A stretch of DNA of 64,000 nucleotides. Source: an uncultured Clostridia bacterium (GTDB lineage Bacteria; Bacillota; Clostridia; Oscillospirales; Acutalibacteraceae). A model generated the notes under the pieces. That model had not been told where the DNA came from, did not search any database, and saw only the letters and a program-made list of their open reading frames with translations. Location of the stretch: positions 1 to 64,000 of the forward strand of contig CANQUS010000005.1 of NCBI GenBank assembly GCA_947627055.1, in the 5' to 3' direction. Both the position numbers and the translations under genes were made by a program. This document shows, in pieces, positions 36,024 to 47,002 of this stretch (its first letter is position 1; every line of letters begins with the position of its first letter).

Positions 36024-37214
36024 TTATTTTGTTATATCAGCAACTGCCCGCTTGATAGCATCGACCTTGTCAAGCTTTTCCCATGGCACGCCGAGATCCT
36101 CACGTCCCATATGCCCGTAAGCGGCAAGCTCACGATAAATCGGACGGCAAAGGTCGAGATCACGGATAATAGCGGCAGGACGCAGGTCAAATACCCTTTC
36201 GACAGCCCTCGAGAGTACATCGTTGGAGACTGTTCCCGTTCCAAACGTATCCACCATTACAGATACCGGCTTTGCGACGCCTATGGCATACGAGAGTTGA
36301 AGCTCACAGCGCCTTGCGAGTCCCGCCGCGACAATGTTTTTTGCCGCATATCTTGCGGCATATGCGGCGGAGCGGTCAACCTTTGTCGGATCTTTGCCCG
36401 AAAAAGCGCCGCCGCCGTGACGTGAGAAGCCGCCGTAGGTATCAACAATGATCTTTCTGCCTGTAAGACCGCTGTCGCCCACAGGACCGCCGATAACGAA
36501 TCTGCCTGTCGGGTTTATGAGGATTTTCGTATCCATGAAAAGCTCAGCAGGAATAACAGGCTTAATGACGTGTTTTATGAGATCCTCACGAATAATATCA
36601 AGGGAAACGTTTTCATCATGTTGTGTTGAAATGAGAACGGTGTCTATCCTGACTATTTTGTCATCGTCGTACTCGACAGTGACCTGGGTTTTTCCGTCGG
36701 GACGGAGATAGGGAAGTCTGCCGTTCTTGCGGACATGGGCAAGACGCTTTGCTAACTTGTGAGCGAGTGAAATAGAAAGCGGCATGAGCTCTGGCGTTTC
36801 ATCGCAGGCATAGCCGAACATGATGCCCTGATCTCCCGCGCCTATTTGATTGAGAGCGTCATTATCGCCGTCACGAAGCTCATAGGAGGCGTTGACGCCT
36901 TGTGCAATGTCGGGCGACTGCGAATCTATCGAGGTCAAGACAGCACAGGTGCTTCCGTTAAATCCGCTCTGCGAATTATTATAGCCAATACTGTTTATGA
37001 CACCACGCGCGATTTGGCTTATATCGACATAGCAATTTGTCGATATTTCGCCCATAACATGAACCATTCCTGTTGTAGCAGTGACCTCACAGGCGACATG
37101 AGCGTTTGGATCCTTTTCAATTATCGCGTCGAGTACGGCGTCGGAAATCTGATCGCAAAGCTTGTCTGGATGTCCCTCTGTTACGGATTCTGATGTAAAG
37201 AAATGCTTTGCCAT
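36024..37214 (-). CDS. metK: S-adenosylmethionine synthetase
   Basis: MetK makes S-adenosylmethionine from methionine and ATP. Its 396 residues start [26 protein letters not shown] with the ATP-binding His. [16 protein letters not shown] and [23 protein letters not shown] are the standard signatures. AAGGAGC lies before the ATG. Expression is likely controlled by the SAM-I riboswitch upstream (37258-37397), which closes the gene when SAM is plentiful. Confidence 0.97.
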   Translation of the reverse strand: MAKHFFTSESVTEGHPDKLCDQISDAVLDAIIEKDPNAHVACEVTATTGMVHVMGEISTNCYVDISQIARGVINSIGYNNSQSGFNGSTCAVLTSIDSQSPDIAQGVNASYELRDGDNDALNQIGAGDQGIMFGYACDETPELMPLSISLAHKLAKRLAHVRKNGRLPYLRPDGKTQVTVEYDDDKIVRIDTVLISTQHDENVSLDIIREDLIKHVIKPVIPAELFMDTKILINPTGRFVIGGPVGDSGLTGRKIIVDTYGGFSRHGGGAFSGKDPTKVDRSAAYAARYAAKNIVAAGLARRCELQLSYAIGVAKPVSVMVDTFGTGTVSNDVLSRAVERVFDLRPAAIIRDLDLCRPIYRELAAYGHMGREDLGVPWEKLDKVDAIKRAVADITK

Positions 37215-37257
37215 AATTCTAAGCTCCTTTATTTTAATATTGAGGATGTTGAGAGCG

Positions 37258-37397
37258 GCAAAAAACCGCTCGGTATCAACCGAACGGCTAAGTTTATGCT
37301 ACTCATCTTTCGGCTTTACCGCAGGATTTGGCACCTTGCGAAATAAGCAGGTTGCCGGACTTCACAGGGCCTGTTCCCTCAGTCACTCTTGATAAGC
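37258..37397 (-). promoter_or_regulatory. SAM-I (S-box) riboswitch with attenuator
   Basis: On the minus strand the aptamer reads CTTATCAAGAG at 37397, then GAGGGAACAGGCCC, GTCCGGCAACC, AAGGTGCCAAATCC and GAAAGATGAG (to about 37300). These are the conserved S-box segments in order. A terminator stem with arms CCGTTCGG and CCGAGCGG and a T-run (37288-37260) follows, 45 bases before metK. Binding of SAM should favour termination. Confidence 0.95.
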
Positions 37398-37422
37398 TGG
37401 TAATTATTAAGTTATCGCACTT

Positions 37423-37451
37423 ACTATATCACTATATTCAATTTTTGTCAA
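37423..37451 (-). promoter_or_regulatory. Promoter of the metK riboswitch transcript
   Basis: On the minus strand TTGACA (37451-37446) and TATAGT (37428-37423) are 17 bases apart, about 26 bases before the S-box start. Confidence 0.8.
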
Positions 37452-37518
37452 TACAGGAATTTTTCATTTTCTATACCTGTAAAACGCCGGTAAATTCTAT
37501 AACGCTAAGTCGTATAAT

Positions 37519-37599
37519 AAAATGACCTAACAGGACAAAAAATACAGACTCATATTGAGAGCATGTGATACAATATTAAGTGACAAAAAACAATGACGG
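37519..37599 (+). repeat. Dispersed 80-base repeat, copy 2
   Basis: Second copy of the sequence at 31591-31670. It lies just upstream of the metK promoter and next to a decayed coding fragment. Confidence 0.6.
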
Positions 37600-37605
37600 T
37601 ATCTC

Positions 37606-37770
37606 AGATGTGATAGATGAGAGTCAAGCTTCAGATAACAGGGTCTAGAATGTAGAGCTAACAGATCGGTTCACCTATAAAGTCACCGATGCAGAGGGTA
37701 ATAAGGTAGCTACTTCAGCCGGAGTTACGGATATAATAACTGAGTCTGAGGATAAAAAAACTTTATTATT
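37606..37770 (+). pseudogene. Decayed fragment of an extracellular-type protein
   Basis: One reading frame gives DVIDESQASDNRV, a stop, then NVELTDRFTYKVTDAEGN and KVATSAGVTDIITESEDKK. The composition resembles a beta-sandwich repeat of a surface protein. No start, no ribosome site and an internal stop indicate a remnant. I cannot name the parent. The remaining bases to 37955 are AT-rich with no gene. Confidence 0.35.
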
Positions 37771-37955
37771 TGATGTGTTTATTTTGTATTTGGTAAACAA
37801 ATTATACCGCGAAAGGTGTATCCTCTCATTTTCGCCCTCTGCTGCTCAATAAACCTAATCCGCTTTTCGCTCTCTATAAAATGCACAACAAAACGACTGC
37901 AGTACTTAAAAAGAAGTAAGCAGTCGCTTTTTCATCGGCATTATTTTGTCGGGTT

Positions 37956-40900
37956 TTATATCGAATCCCAAACCTTGTAGTTGTGCTTCGTGCCCTTTTT
38001 TATGTCATACAGCGCGGCGTCAGCGTGCTTCAGACATTCCATGATAGCGTCGTGGCTGTATCGTTTTGCGGTTGATATTCCTATAGAACATGAGATCTTG
38101 TGAGCGTCGTCTATTTCAACATTGCGTTTGAGAGCTGCCGAAATGTCCTGTATGAAATATCCGTTTTCCTTGATTCCCTCGAATATTTTCTTAGATATTT
38201 CAACACCAAAGTCGGTCGAAAAATTCGGAAGAACAATGACAAATTCATCACCGCCGTATCGGACAATGTATCCTCTGTTATTTACTATTTGTGTGAATAA
38301 GCCGGAAATCTTTTTAAGCATCAGGTCGCCTATGTCATGTCCGAACGTATCGTTGCAATACTTAAAGTTGTCAAGGTCAATATAAAGTATGGTCGTTTCC
38401 TGGTTATCGTGGTGCTGGCTTGCGGAAAACTCCGACAGATCCTCGATCTTTTTCGCAAAGCCCTGACGATTGAGCAACCCTGTAAGGAGGTCGGTGACAG
38501 AGCTTTTCTGAAGCTTAGCATTCATTGCCTTTATTTCAATTTTAGCGTTGAGCCGTTCAATGGCGTCTATTATCTGTATACCGGCAAACTTGAATATTGT
38601 AAATTCGTTGTTGCTGAACAAGTTAATATTTGAAAGAAGATTTTCGTGCATATTTATAATAGCTATAAAAATCCCGCGAAGGATTTCATTATTATACATG
38701 GGGATACACATAAACGACACAATATTATTTTTACCGAAAATATTCAGTATTTGGTCGTAGTCATCAAAGGTTTTGTCAAAACGCGAGGTATAAAACTCCT
38801 TTCGGTATTCCTTGAAAAAGTCGATTATTGTTTCAATATAGCTGTCTTGAACGGTAAGATTCTTGCTGCAATAAGCTACCTTAGGAACATCCTTATCGAC
38901 CTCAACGAACAGCACTCTGTCAATATTATAATTGTTTTGAATGACACTCATTGAATTTTGAATGAGATCCTTTTCGTTTGGATAGTCTTTATTTAAAAGA
39001 TCCTGCCACGATATAAGGAAGTTTATGCCTTTATTTTTTTCTCGAAGCTCACGTTCTATCCTACTGCGTTTGGCGAGAGTTTCAAGCTGCTGTAATGTTA
39101 CGTTTTCGAGCTTAAGCTCGATCCTATCATGCGGGAAAGGTCTGTTCTCGAGCTTTGCGCGGAGGATATCCGCTTTAAATTCATAGCCGTGGTCATTACA
39201 GTAGTCTAATGCGTCGTTCAAAATTTTGACTGCATCGTCATGCCTGCCTTGATCCTCATACAGGTCAGCCTGCGCCAAAGCAAATTGATAGTAAGCAAAA
39301 AAGAGATTTCCGGTTGAGTTTAAAAGATGGATCTTGGCTCGGTCAAAGTGCTTTTGCGCCGTTTCAATATCATCATCCTTTGCGAGAAGACCAGCAGTAA
39401 AGAAATAGAAAAACAAATCATCATCCCAAAGATAGAAGCTGCCTGTTTCGGGGATGTCAAGCATATGCGAAACGGAACGCTCCATTTTTCCGAAATACAA
39501 ATGCGCGTTGTACTCTACTCCGAGATAACAATTGCAAAGAACGAGCAGACCGTAGATCTTCGCGAGATTACATATCCTGAGCTTGTGTTCACCGAGGGCG
39601 TCAAGTATGTCTATTACAACAGTCAACAGATTGCTCGCGGTATAGTATTCGTGCGCAAGTATTGCGTTTGTAGCCATATTATAGAGCGTTTCCGATATGA
39701 CATCAGGCTTAACAAGGTCATAAAGGATCGAAAGCGCCTTGTTAAAATATTCGTTTGCAACGGCAAACTGTTCGCTGACGATGCGGTTATATCCGAGTCC
39801 ATTATAGATATTCGCTTCTTCAAACTTGTTATTCTGTCCCTCAATGATCTCGAGAGTTTTCTTATAGAAATAATCAACAGATGAAAAGTATCCATAGGAT
39901 GACGCCATCATTACGTTTTTTTGCCATGTCTTTATCATGAGGGCCTCATTGTTCATCATCTTTGCAAGAGTCATGCCATTTTTAAACGATTCAGCCTCCT
40001 CAAGACCCTTTTCTCCGTTAATAAAATATTTGATGTCGTTACAGGTTCCGAAAAGGTAGATGTACGCGAGATGATTATAGTATTTATATTTCATTGCTGT
40101 ATGTGCAAAATCACTATCAACGATAAGGTTGACATCCCAGGAATATATATTTGTCCAGCCCTTGAGAAGAATGATGTAATCAAGCAGCTTGGCCTTAAAC
40201 ATATATTTCTCTTCATTAAGCTGTTCGGCAATATTGAAGCAGGTCTGAATGTGCTTGGCTACCTGATCTGTCTGAGCCGCCTTAAACTGTGTAAGAGCCG
40301 ATAGGTATGTGCAGCTGAATTTTAAGTGAGTATTGGTTGATTTGTTTACAATCGAATTGATAATATCGCACAGCATAAGAGCCGTTGTGGTATTGTCAAG
40401 ACATAAAGACACAAATATATATATCAGAAGATATGAAAGCTTATCCTTTAATGGAATTGTTATCTTTTCAACCTCAAACTTATTATGGATCTGTTCAAGA
40501 TAGCAATTTGCTTGTTCAAGTGCGACACAAGCGGCCATATTTCCTATAAGCCGTAAATAAGTATTCAGTTCTTTCGGTTTAGGGTCAAAAATTTCATTTT
40601 TTTCGCTCTGAGATGATTGTCCGCTTTGCAGACTCCAGTCTATGACCATGTTGTTGCTTTCTATATGATCTATCATTTGTTCCCAAGAGCTCTTTTCGTA
40701 TTCCGGGACATCATAGACCTCGTTATAATTTGCTAAAAGGGCAATATTACCGGGGGTACGTTTTAAGAACTCGTTAAGTAGATCTATTGTTGACTTTTCA
40801 GCAAAGTGCAGCTTGTTCAAAAAAAAGAACAGTGTGTGTTCGTTAGATACATACAGCAAAATATTGCAAACAGATTCTAAAAATTTTTGTGCTTCATAGC

Positions 40901-41282
40901 TTGATTCTATAAAAATAATATCCTCGTCCCTTTGACATACTCCTGTTTCAATATATGACTGTATGACCGGACGTGCCTGAAAATATACATTAGAAAACTC
41001 AAGAAATTCTTCGATAGGCATATCGCTGTAATAATTCTGATAGAGCTGCATTATCCATTCAAGGAACGGCTCAAAAACACTCTGCATATATTGGGCAGAA
41101 AATTCGTGATATAGAAAAATGGGGCAGTTTTCACGGCTTTCAAGTGATTCCTCCAGTTCCGCCTCTTTAATATCCAGCGTATTGTAATGCTTTACAAAAA
41201 GAACGTTATTATGGTTTTGTTCCAAATTATTAAGGATCGAATCGACAATTTTGCGAATATATATCTGTGTACATGATTCCAT
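37956..41282 (-). CDS. STAND-like, TPR, GAF and GGDEF signalling protein
   Basis: The start is ATG at 41282 behind GGAGGG, giving 1108 residues. Residues 1-220 resemble a STAND/AAA16 ATPase domain: FFFLNKLHFAEKSTIDLLNEFL stands where LDDLHWAD usually lies. No P-loop is visible and the Walker B Asp is Asn, so ATP hydrolysis is unlikely. A long helical TPR region follows (about 250-720). A GAF domain occupies about 760-910 (INFLISWQDLL..VLFVEVDKD..MCIPMYNNEILRG). A GGDEF domain closes the protein: DLLTGLLNRQGF, then GGDEF at 1010-1014. This predicts diguanylate cyclase activity. The RxxD inhibitory site is absent. The signal is unknown. Confidence 0.88.
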   Translation of the reverse strand: MESCTQIYIRKIVDSILNNLEQNHNNVLFVKHYNTLDIKEAELEESLESRENCPIFLYHEFSAQYMQSVFEPFLEWIMQLYQNYYSDMPIEEFLEFSNVYFQARPVIQSYIETGVCQRDEDIIFIESSYEAQKFLESVCNILLYVSNEHTLFFFLNKLHFAEKSTIDLLNEFLKRTPGNIALLANYNEVYDVPEYEKSSWEQMIDHIESNNMVIDWSLQSGQSSQSEKNEIFDPKPKELNTYLRLIGNMAACVALEQANCYLEQIHNKFEVEKITIPLKDKLSYLLIYIFVSLCLDNTTTALMLCDIINSIVNKSTNTHLKFSCTYLSALTQFKAAQTDQVAKHIQTCFNIAEQLNEEKYMFKAKLLDYIILLKGWTNIYSWDVNLIVDSDFAHTAMKYKYYNHLAYIYLFGTCNDIKYFINGEKGLEEAESFKNGMTLAKMMNNEALMIKTWQKNVMMASSYGYFSSVDYFYKKTLEIIEGQNNKFEEANIYNGLGYNRIVSEQFAVANEYFNKALSILYDLVKPDVISETLYNMATNAILAHEYYTASNLLTVVIDILDALGEHKLRICNLAKIYGLLVLCNCYLGVEYNAHLYFGKMERSVSHMLDIPETGSFYLWDDDLFFYFFTAGLLAKDDDIETAQKHFDRAKIHLLNSTGNLFFAYYQFALAQADLYEDQGRHDDAVKILNDALDYCNDHGYEFKADILRAKLENRPFPHDRIELKLENVTLQQLETLAKRSRIERELREKNKGINFLISWQDLLNKDYPNEKDLIQNSMSVIQNNYNIDRVLFVEVDKDVPKVAYCSKNLTVQDSYIETIIDFFKEYRKEFYTSRFDKTFDDYDQILNIFGKNNIVSFMCIPMYNNEILRGIFIAIINMHENLLSNINLFSNNEFTIFKFAGIQIIDAIERLNAKIEIKAMNAKLQKSSVTDLLTGLLNRQGFAKKIEDLSEFSASQHHDNQETTILYIDLDNFKYCNDTFGHDIGDLMLKKISGLFTQIVNNRGYIVRYGGDEFVIVLPNFSTDFGVEISKKIFEGIKENGYFIQDISAALKRNVEIDDAHKISCSIGISTAKRYSHDAIMECLKHADAALYDIKKGTKHNYKVWDSI

Positions 41283-41560
41283 AAGGTTACCCTCCACAAT
41301 ATATTTATTAAGGAGACACTGATTGAATATGATACTTGAATTTCAGGTATTTATTTCAGTGATTTTATAAATTATAGCAAATTTTTAAGTGCATTTCAAT
41401 AATTTTTAATATTCATTATTTAGAAAATTATAAATATTTACAATTTAATAACAATTTAGATACTAGTAAGTATGTATTTGTTCCTAGCGCAGCCGTCGTA
41501 AGACATCGGTTGACAGCCGTTCAAACCTTTAGTTCTGCGAGCGTGATATTAGAGAAAACA

Positions 41561-42677
41561 GGAAGGAGAAGTACATACGTCCGCAAAAAACAGTTCATCA
41601 AAATACACGTAAGAATTTAAGAAAACCATTATATCCCTATACCAATCGGGAAAAACCCACTTGCAGATTCGAAAAGAATACGGCGTATCATCATCGATGC
41701 TCTCAGATCGGGTAGGAAATATTTCTGGGTTCGCGGAGACGATAACACCGTCCTTTCTGCACAGCAAATCAAAGCACTCCGTAAACACAATGCGAAGTTG
41801 GAAGAAGAGGATCTCATTAAAAAGGCAATTGCAATCTTCACGCCACACTCAGACAGAAATTAGCCGCCATCGACGCCCTCTACCGCTACCTATTACAAGC
41901 ATCTGCGGCGTTCACCCTCGCCTCGGCAGCAGGAGAATACGGAGATTCGGAAGCGAATTTTGGAGCTTTACACCGAATCGGATAAACGGCTCGGGGTCAA
42001 AAATATGAAGCTCTGTCTTGCACGGTAGTATTGCATTACCATCAGTGTATGCTGATGTACCGCCTGATGAAAGAAATGAAACTGCCAAAAATGAGCACGG
42101 CAAGCCGCCAAGAAAGATGTAGGTGTCTGCGAAAATCTTCTTGCTCAGAAATTCCATCAAAAAGCTCCTGATTTGGTGTGGGACTCTGACTTTACCCATG
42201 TAAAGATCCCGGGAAAGTTCTATTACGTCTGCGCGGTTGTAGGTCTATATGCCAGAAAGATCATTGCCTGTCGGATTTCCGCGAAGATCGACCGCTTCCT
42301 CGCCATCGATACCTTGCGGGACGCCGTCCGACTGCGGGCATATCCGAGGGCGTCCTGTTCCACACGGTTAGCGGATGCCAATTCACCTCCGCAAACTTCC
42401 GCAAAGTTATTGATGAACTTCACATGGTGTGATCCTTATCCGCAAAATGGCATCCGTATGACAATGCGGTCATGGAATGCTTTTTCAAGTATTTGAAAAA
42501 GGAAGAACTGAACCGCCGTTCTTTTCAGTCCGTCGATCAGCTCAAGCAAAGCCTCATTTCCTACATCTACGGCTTCTACAATTCCATCAGACCACATTCC
42601 CATAACCATGGCCTTACACCAAATCAGGCAGAATCCGCATTTTTTCATTAAATTTGCTTGTCCGCTTTATTGACTAT
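41561..42677 (+). mobile_element. Decayed IS3-family insertion sequence, copy 1
   Basis: An orfA remnant runs from about 41577. Its initiator is ACG where ATG is expected behind AAGGAG, with a stop after KYT. It reads EFKKTIISLYQSGKTHLQIRKEYGVSSSML, then in another frame KALRKHNAKLEEEDLIKKAI and FTPHSDRN. An orfB remnant follows with YYKHLRR, VWDSDFTHVKIPGKFYY, SGCQFTSANF, a stop, DNAVMECFFKYLKKEEL and YNSIRPHSHNHGLTPNQ. These are the IS3 integrase DDE segments, broken by several stops and frameshifts. The right end TTGCTTGTCCGCTTTATT..ACTAT is shared with the copy ending at 61198. The CRISPR array begins just to the right. Confidence 0.88.
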
Positions 42678-42683
42678 AATACA

Positions 42684-45600
42684 AAAGGGTATGACGACAC
42701 TAACCGCTTAGCGCCAGTCGCGTCGACGTCATTTCAATCCACATACCCTATAAAGGGTATGACATATGGTCACAATCAGCATTTACAAAATTCATAAAAT
42801 ATCAATCCACATACCCTATAAAGGGTATGACCCCGAATATGGGTAGATACGTACAGCCATGATCCATTTCAATCCACATACCCTATAAAGGGTATGACAT
42901 AGACTCATTCACTGCCCCCGACCTGACGATAGGATTTCAATCCACATACCCTATAAAGGGTATGACGACGTCCTCGACCGCCCACAATCTCAGGCGAGTG
43001 ATTTCAATCCACATACCCTATAAAGGGTATGACGCAAGCCTGAACTGAAAGGAAGATAAAACCCATCTATTTCAATCCACATACCCTATAAAGGGTATGA
43101 CATACAAGCTGATAGACATATAATCACCTCAAGAAATATTTCAATCCACATACCCTATGAAGGGTATGACCTTACTAAAAATGCCGAGAATCAGCGTTTG
43201 CGTGATTTCAATCCACATACCCTATAAAGGGTATGACTCTGTGGATTTTTTCGTTGTATTTGTCTTGTTTTATTTCAATCCACATACCCTATAAAGGGTA
43301 TGACAGGTCTATGACAATGCTAAAATCTGCGGCAAAGCATTTCAATCCACATACCCTATAAAGGGTATGACCGTGCCGCGCACTCATCGAAAATGACGGA
43401 AGATATACATTTCAATCCACATACCCTATAAAGGGTATGACTTACAAAATGCTTAAAATCAACACCAATAAGCTCATTTCAATCCACATACCCTATAAAG
43501 GGTATGACTCCTCTGTTTTCCGCCAAAATAGCGCATTTTATTCTATTTCAATCCACATACCCTATAAAGGGTATGACGCCGCCATAGCCTGCTTTTCGGT
43601 CGTATCGTTTTGGCATTTCAATCCACATACCCTATAAAGGGTATGACTGTATTGGCAAGACACGGTATTTGTAGTCCAACTATTTCAATCCACATACCCT
43701 ATAAAGGGTATGACAGGTTGCGGACGATACCCTGAACCGCCTTTCTTGATTTCAATCCACATACCCTATAAAGGGTATGACAAAGACCACGACATTATCA
43801 ACGACCATCAGCGGACAATTTCAATCCACATACCCTATAAAGGGTATGACTGTATTGGCAAGACACGGTATTTGTAGTCCAACTATTTCAATCCACATAC
43901 CCTATAAAGGGTATGACAGGTTGCGGACGATACCCTGAACCGCCTTTCTTGATTTCAATCCACATACCCTATAAAGGGTATGACTTGGCGGCGATGGAAA
44001 AGTACGGCGTGAAATCCTTTATTTCAATCCACATACCCTATAAAGGGTATGACCGGTTTACTGTCAATGACTATCGTTCTTACTTCGATTTCAATCCACA
44101 TACCCTATAAAGGGTATGACGTTCCTACCCCCGCCCCGGCAACTGCACCCGGCAATTTCAATCCACATACCCTATAAAGGGTATGACGTTGGTACACCAA
44201 AATTTTGGGCGGCGGTTTTCAATTTCAATCCACATACCCTATAAAGGGTATGACAGTATAATTTGATTAGTTTACTAAGATAATTAGTATTTCAATCCAC
44301 ATACCCTATAAAGGGTATGACCTTTTAAGCTTGACTATGATTATGCTAGAGCAGCTATTTCAATCCACATACCCTATAAAGGGTATGACGTGCCATAGTA
44401 TCATAACATTTGGCTTTACGTTTGATTTCAATCCACATACCCTATAAAGGGTATGACCAAGATAAGTCTGCATAACCGCACACAAGCAAAAGATTTCAAT
44501 CCACATACCCTATAAAGGGTATGACGCTTTGCCTGTGGTTTATCACTGCGAAGGATTACGATTTCAATCCACATACCCTATAAAGGGTATGACTTACTGC
44601 GGATCATCGGTATAGGCGATAAACTCTACATTTCAATCCACATACCCTATAAAGGGTATGACCTCATACCGGATATTTGCTATACGCGACGATAACATTT
44701 CAATCCACATACCCTATAAAGGGTATGACTGTATTGGCAAGACACGGTATTTGTAGTCCAACTATTTCAATCCACATACCCTATAAAGGGTATGACGGCG
44801 AGAATGTTACACAAATGGAGCTTGCACCCGAGGATTTCAATCCACATACCCTATAAAGGGTATGACTGTGTCTATGAGTGGGTAACTGGTAGGATAGAGC
44901 AATTTCAATCCACATACCCTATAAAGGGTATGACAAAGATCGTCTATGGTGATCCTCCGCATATGCCAGCATTTCAATCCACATACCCTATAAAGGGTAT
45001 GACGCTGCGCCTTGTGTCTGCTGTTTGACATATCCGAGGGAATTTCAATCCACATACCCTATAAAGGGTATGACTACATAACACTGGAGGACCGGCTCAA
45101 TACATAAATTTCAATCCACATACCCTATAAAGGGTATGACCCGACTTTTGACAGCACAACGTAGTTGTATTTTTTATTTCAATCCACATACCCTATAAAG
45201 GGTATGACTTACAGACAGGAAAGCCGACCGCAGTGTGTACATATTTCAATCCACATACCCTATAAAGGGTATGACCTTGAAAAAGCGGCGGGAAAAAGCA
45301 TTGTAACACATATTTCAATCCACATACCCTATAAAGGGTATGACTCGTTAAATCCTGACTATGATGATATTTACCCGAGCATTTCAATCCACATACCCTA
45401 TAAAGGGTATGACTGTTAAGGGCCCTACTGTTGACATTGCAATGGCAATTTCAATCCACATACCCTATAAAGGGTATGACCTTAATTTTCATCAACATCA
45501 ATCCCGGTGATCTCTTTATTTCAATCCACATACCCTATAAAGGGTATGACCGTGGACTATATTTACTTAGGCAGCATCCTGCAAATTTCAATCCACATAC

Positions 45601-46693
45601 CCTATAAAGGGTATGACGTTTTGCACAGGAAAAATTCAAAATACGTAATTTTATTTCAATCCACATACCCTATAAAGGGTATGACCTGTTGGCGGTTAGG
45701 CTGTTTGCTCGTCTGTTTCATTTCAATCCACATACCCTATAAAGGGTATGACTTAATGGGTCATACGGATTTTAGCGTGGACGTTATTTCAATCCACATA
45801 CCCTATAAAGGGTATGACCTTGGGCAAGACGGTAACGTTTGCAAATATTCCGCATTTCAATCCACATACCCTATAAAGGGTATGACTGCTGATGTATTTC
45901 ATCGACGGACGAGAATATTATTTCAATCCACATACCCTATAAAGGGTATGACCCTACAATTTTTGCTAATTGCGTTTGAGTTATAATTTCAATCCACATA
46001 CCCTATAAAGGGTATGACGACCGAAAAAGTATATACGCATATAGAAATCAAGATTTCAATCCACATACCCTATAAAGGGTATGACGCTTTGCACAAATAA
46101 AAAATGTCGTAGGGAATTTATTTCAATCCACATACCCTATAAAGGGTATGACCTTTGATAGCGCCTCACTCAAAACCTTCATACAGGTATTTCAATCCAC
46201 ATACCCTATAAAGGGTATGACAGCTGCTTCTGCGCTAAAACCTACAAAGAGATTATATTTCAATCCACATACCCTATAAAGGGTATGACCAACAAGTAGA
46301 TCAATAATATACTTAACATCGATATTTCAATCCACATACCCTATAAAGGGTATGACGCGGGGTGAAGTAGTGGCAGAAGAAAAACTGTTTATTTCAATCC
46401 ACATACCCTATAAAGGGTATGACTTCAGCTTTCGGATATACCAATTGACGTCGTTAAATTTCAATCCACATACCCTATAAAGGGTATGACGCGTGGAAGC
46501 AGGTAGGATATAAAGGACTTTCTAATTTCAATCCACATACCCTATAAAGGGTATGACGTCTTTGTCCCAACTGTAATTACTGATTTCAGTCAATTTCAAT
46601 CCACATACCCTATAAAGGGTATGACTGTGCTATACGGGGTTTAGGGTGTCCGAATTTTTAATTTCAATCCACATACCCTATAAAGGGTATGAC
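42684..46693 (-). CRISPR. Type I-C CRISPR array, 59 full repeats plus one truncated
   Basis: The 33-base repeat reads ATTTCAATCCAC..ACCCTATAAAGGGTATGAC on the plus strand; the minus-strand form GTCATACCC..GTGGATTGAAAT is the I-C type, so crRNA is read leftward. I counted 59 full repeats starting at 42731 and ending at 46693, with spacers of 33-38 bases. A truncated repeat (AAAGGGTATGAC, 42684-42695) and one more spacer lie at the left end beside the IS relic. The second repeat (42799) has T to A at position 3, and that at 43138 has A to G in the loop. Both variants are in the leader-distal, older part. The leader and cas2 are on the right. Confidence 0.98.
43648..44763 (-). repeat. Duplicated spacers within the array
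   Basis: A spacer starting TGTATTGGCAAGACACGG occurs at 43648-43681, 43851-43884 and 44730-44763. The spacer starting AGGTTGCGGACGATACC occurs at 43715-43748 and 43918-43951. The first two positions of the pair keep the same order, separated by one unique spacer, which points to segmental duplication. Confidence 0.95.
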
Positions 46694-47002
46694 AGCAAAA
46701 ATACACAAATTATTGTTTAAACGCCTCAATTATATTGTAAAACTTAATAATTAAGGCTAAACAATCCCTTATATATTTGCGTTTAAAGAATAATAAACAA
46801 AATATCCGCATCAATATCAGGTGCGAATCCATCGGGATTTTTATGTCCACTATACATTCGCACACGATATAGGTGAACAACAGATCACATAAACGCGAAT
46901 TTATTGTTATGCGCAAAACCGCAAAGACAGTTCAAGACTATGATCCATTTAGTAAATTCAAAGCGATATGTAAATCTTGACCTAAGCGCATGAAGCCCTT
47001 GC
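46694..47002 (-). promoter_or_regulatory. CRISPR leader
   Basis: An AT-rich, noncoding stretch lies between cas2 and the last-added repeat. On the minus strand a TATAAT lies at 46734-46729, about 35 bases before the first repeat, which would suit a promoter for the crRNA precursor. No convincing -35 box is visible. Integration signals for Cas1-Cas2 should lie next to 46694. Confidence 0.7.

Noticed and set aside
41661-42648. Individual open frames in the IS region as separate genes
   Set aside because: They are fragments of one broken IS3 orfA/orfB pair joined by frameshifts, or antisense shadows of it.
44837-45387. Minus-strand frames with HTLYRVCGLK repeats
   Set aside because: Also translations of the CRISPR repeat, in the other orientation.
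43437-45986. Several open frames with repeated SIHIPYKGYD peptides
   Set aside because: These are translations of the CRISPR repeat unit in phase with the spacers, not proteins.
42684-46693. Array as type I-B or III
   Set aside because: The GTGGATTGAAAT repeat end together with cas5c, cas8c (csd1) and csd2-type cas7 and no cas6 place it in I-C.
46694-47002. 68-codon minus-strand frame within the CRISPR leader
   Set aside because: It has no ribosome binding site and low-complexity AT-rich composition, and lies in the position of the leader.
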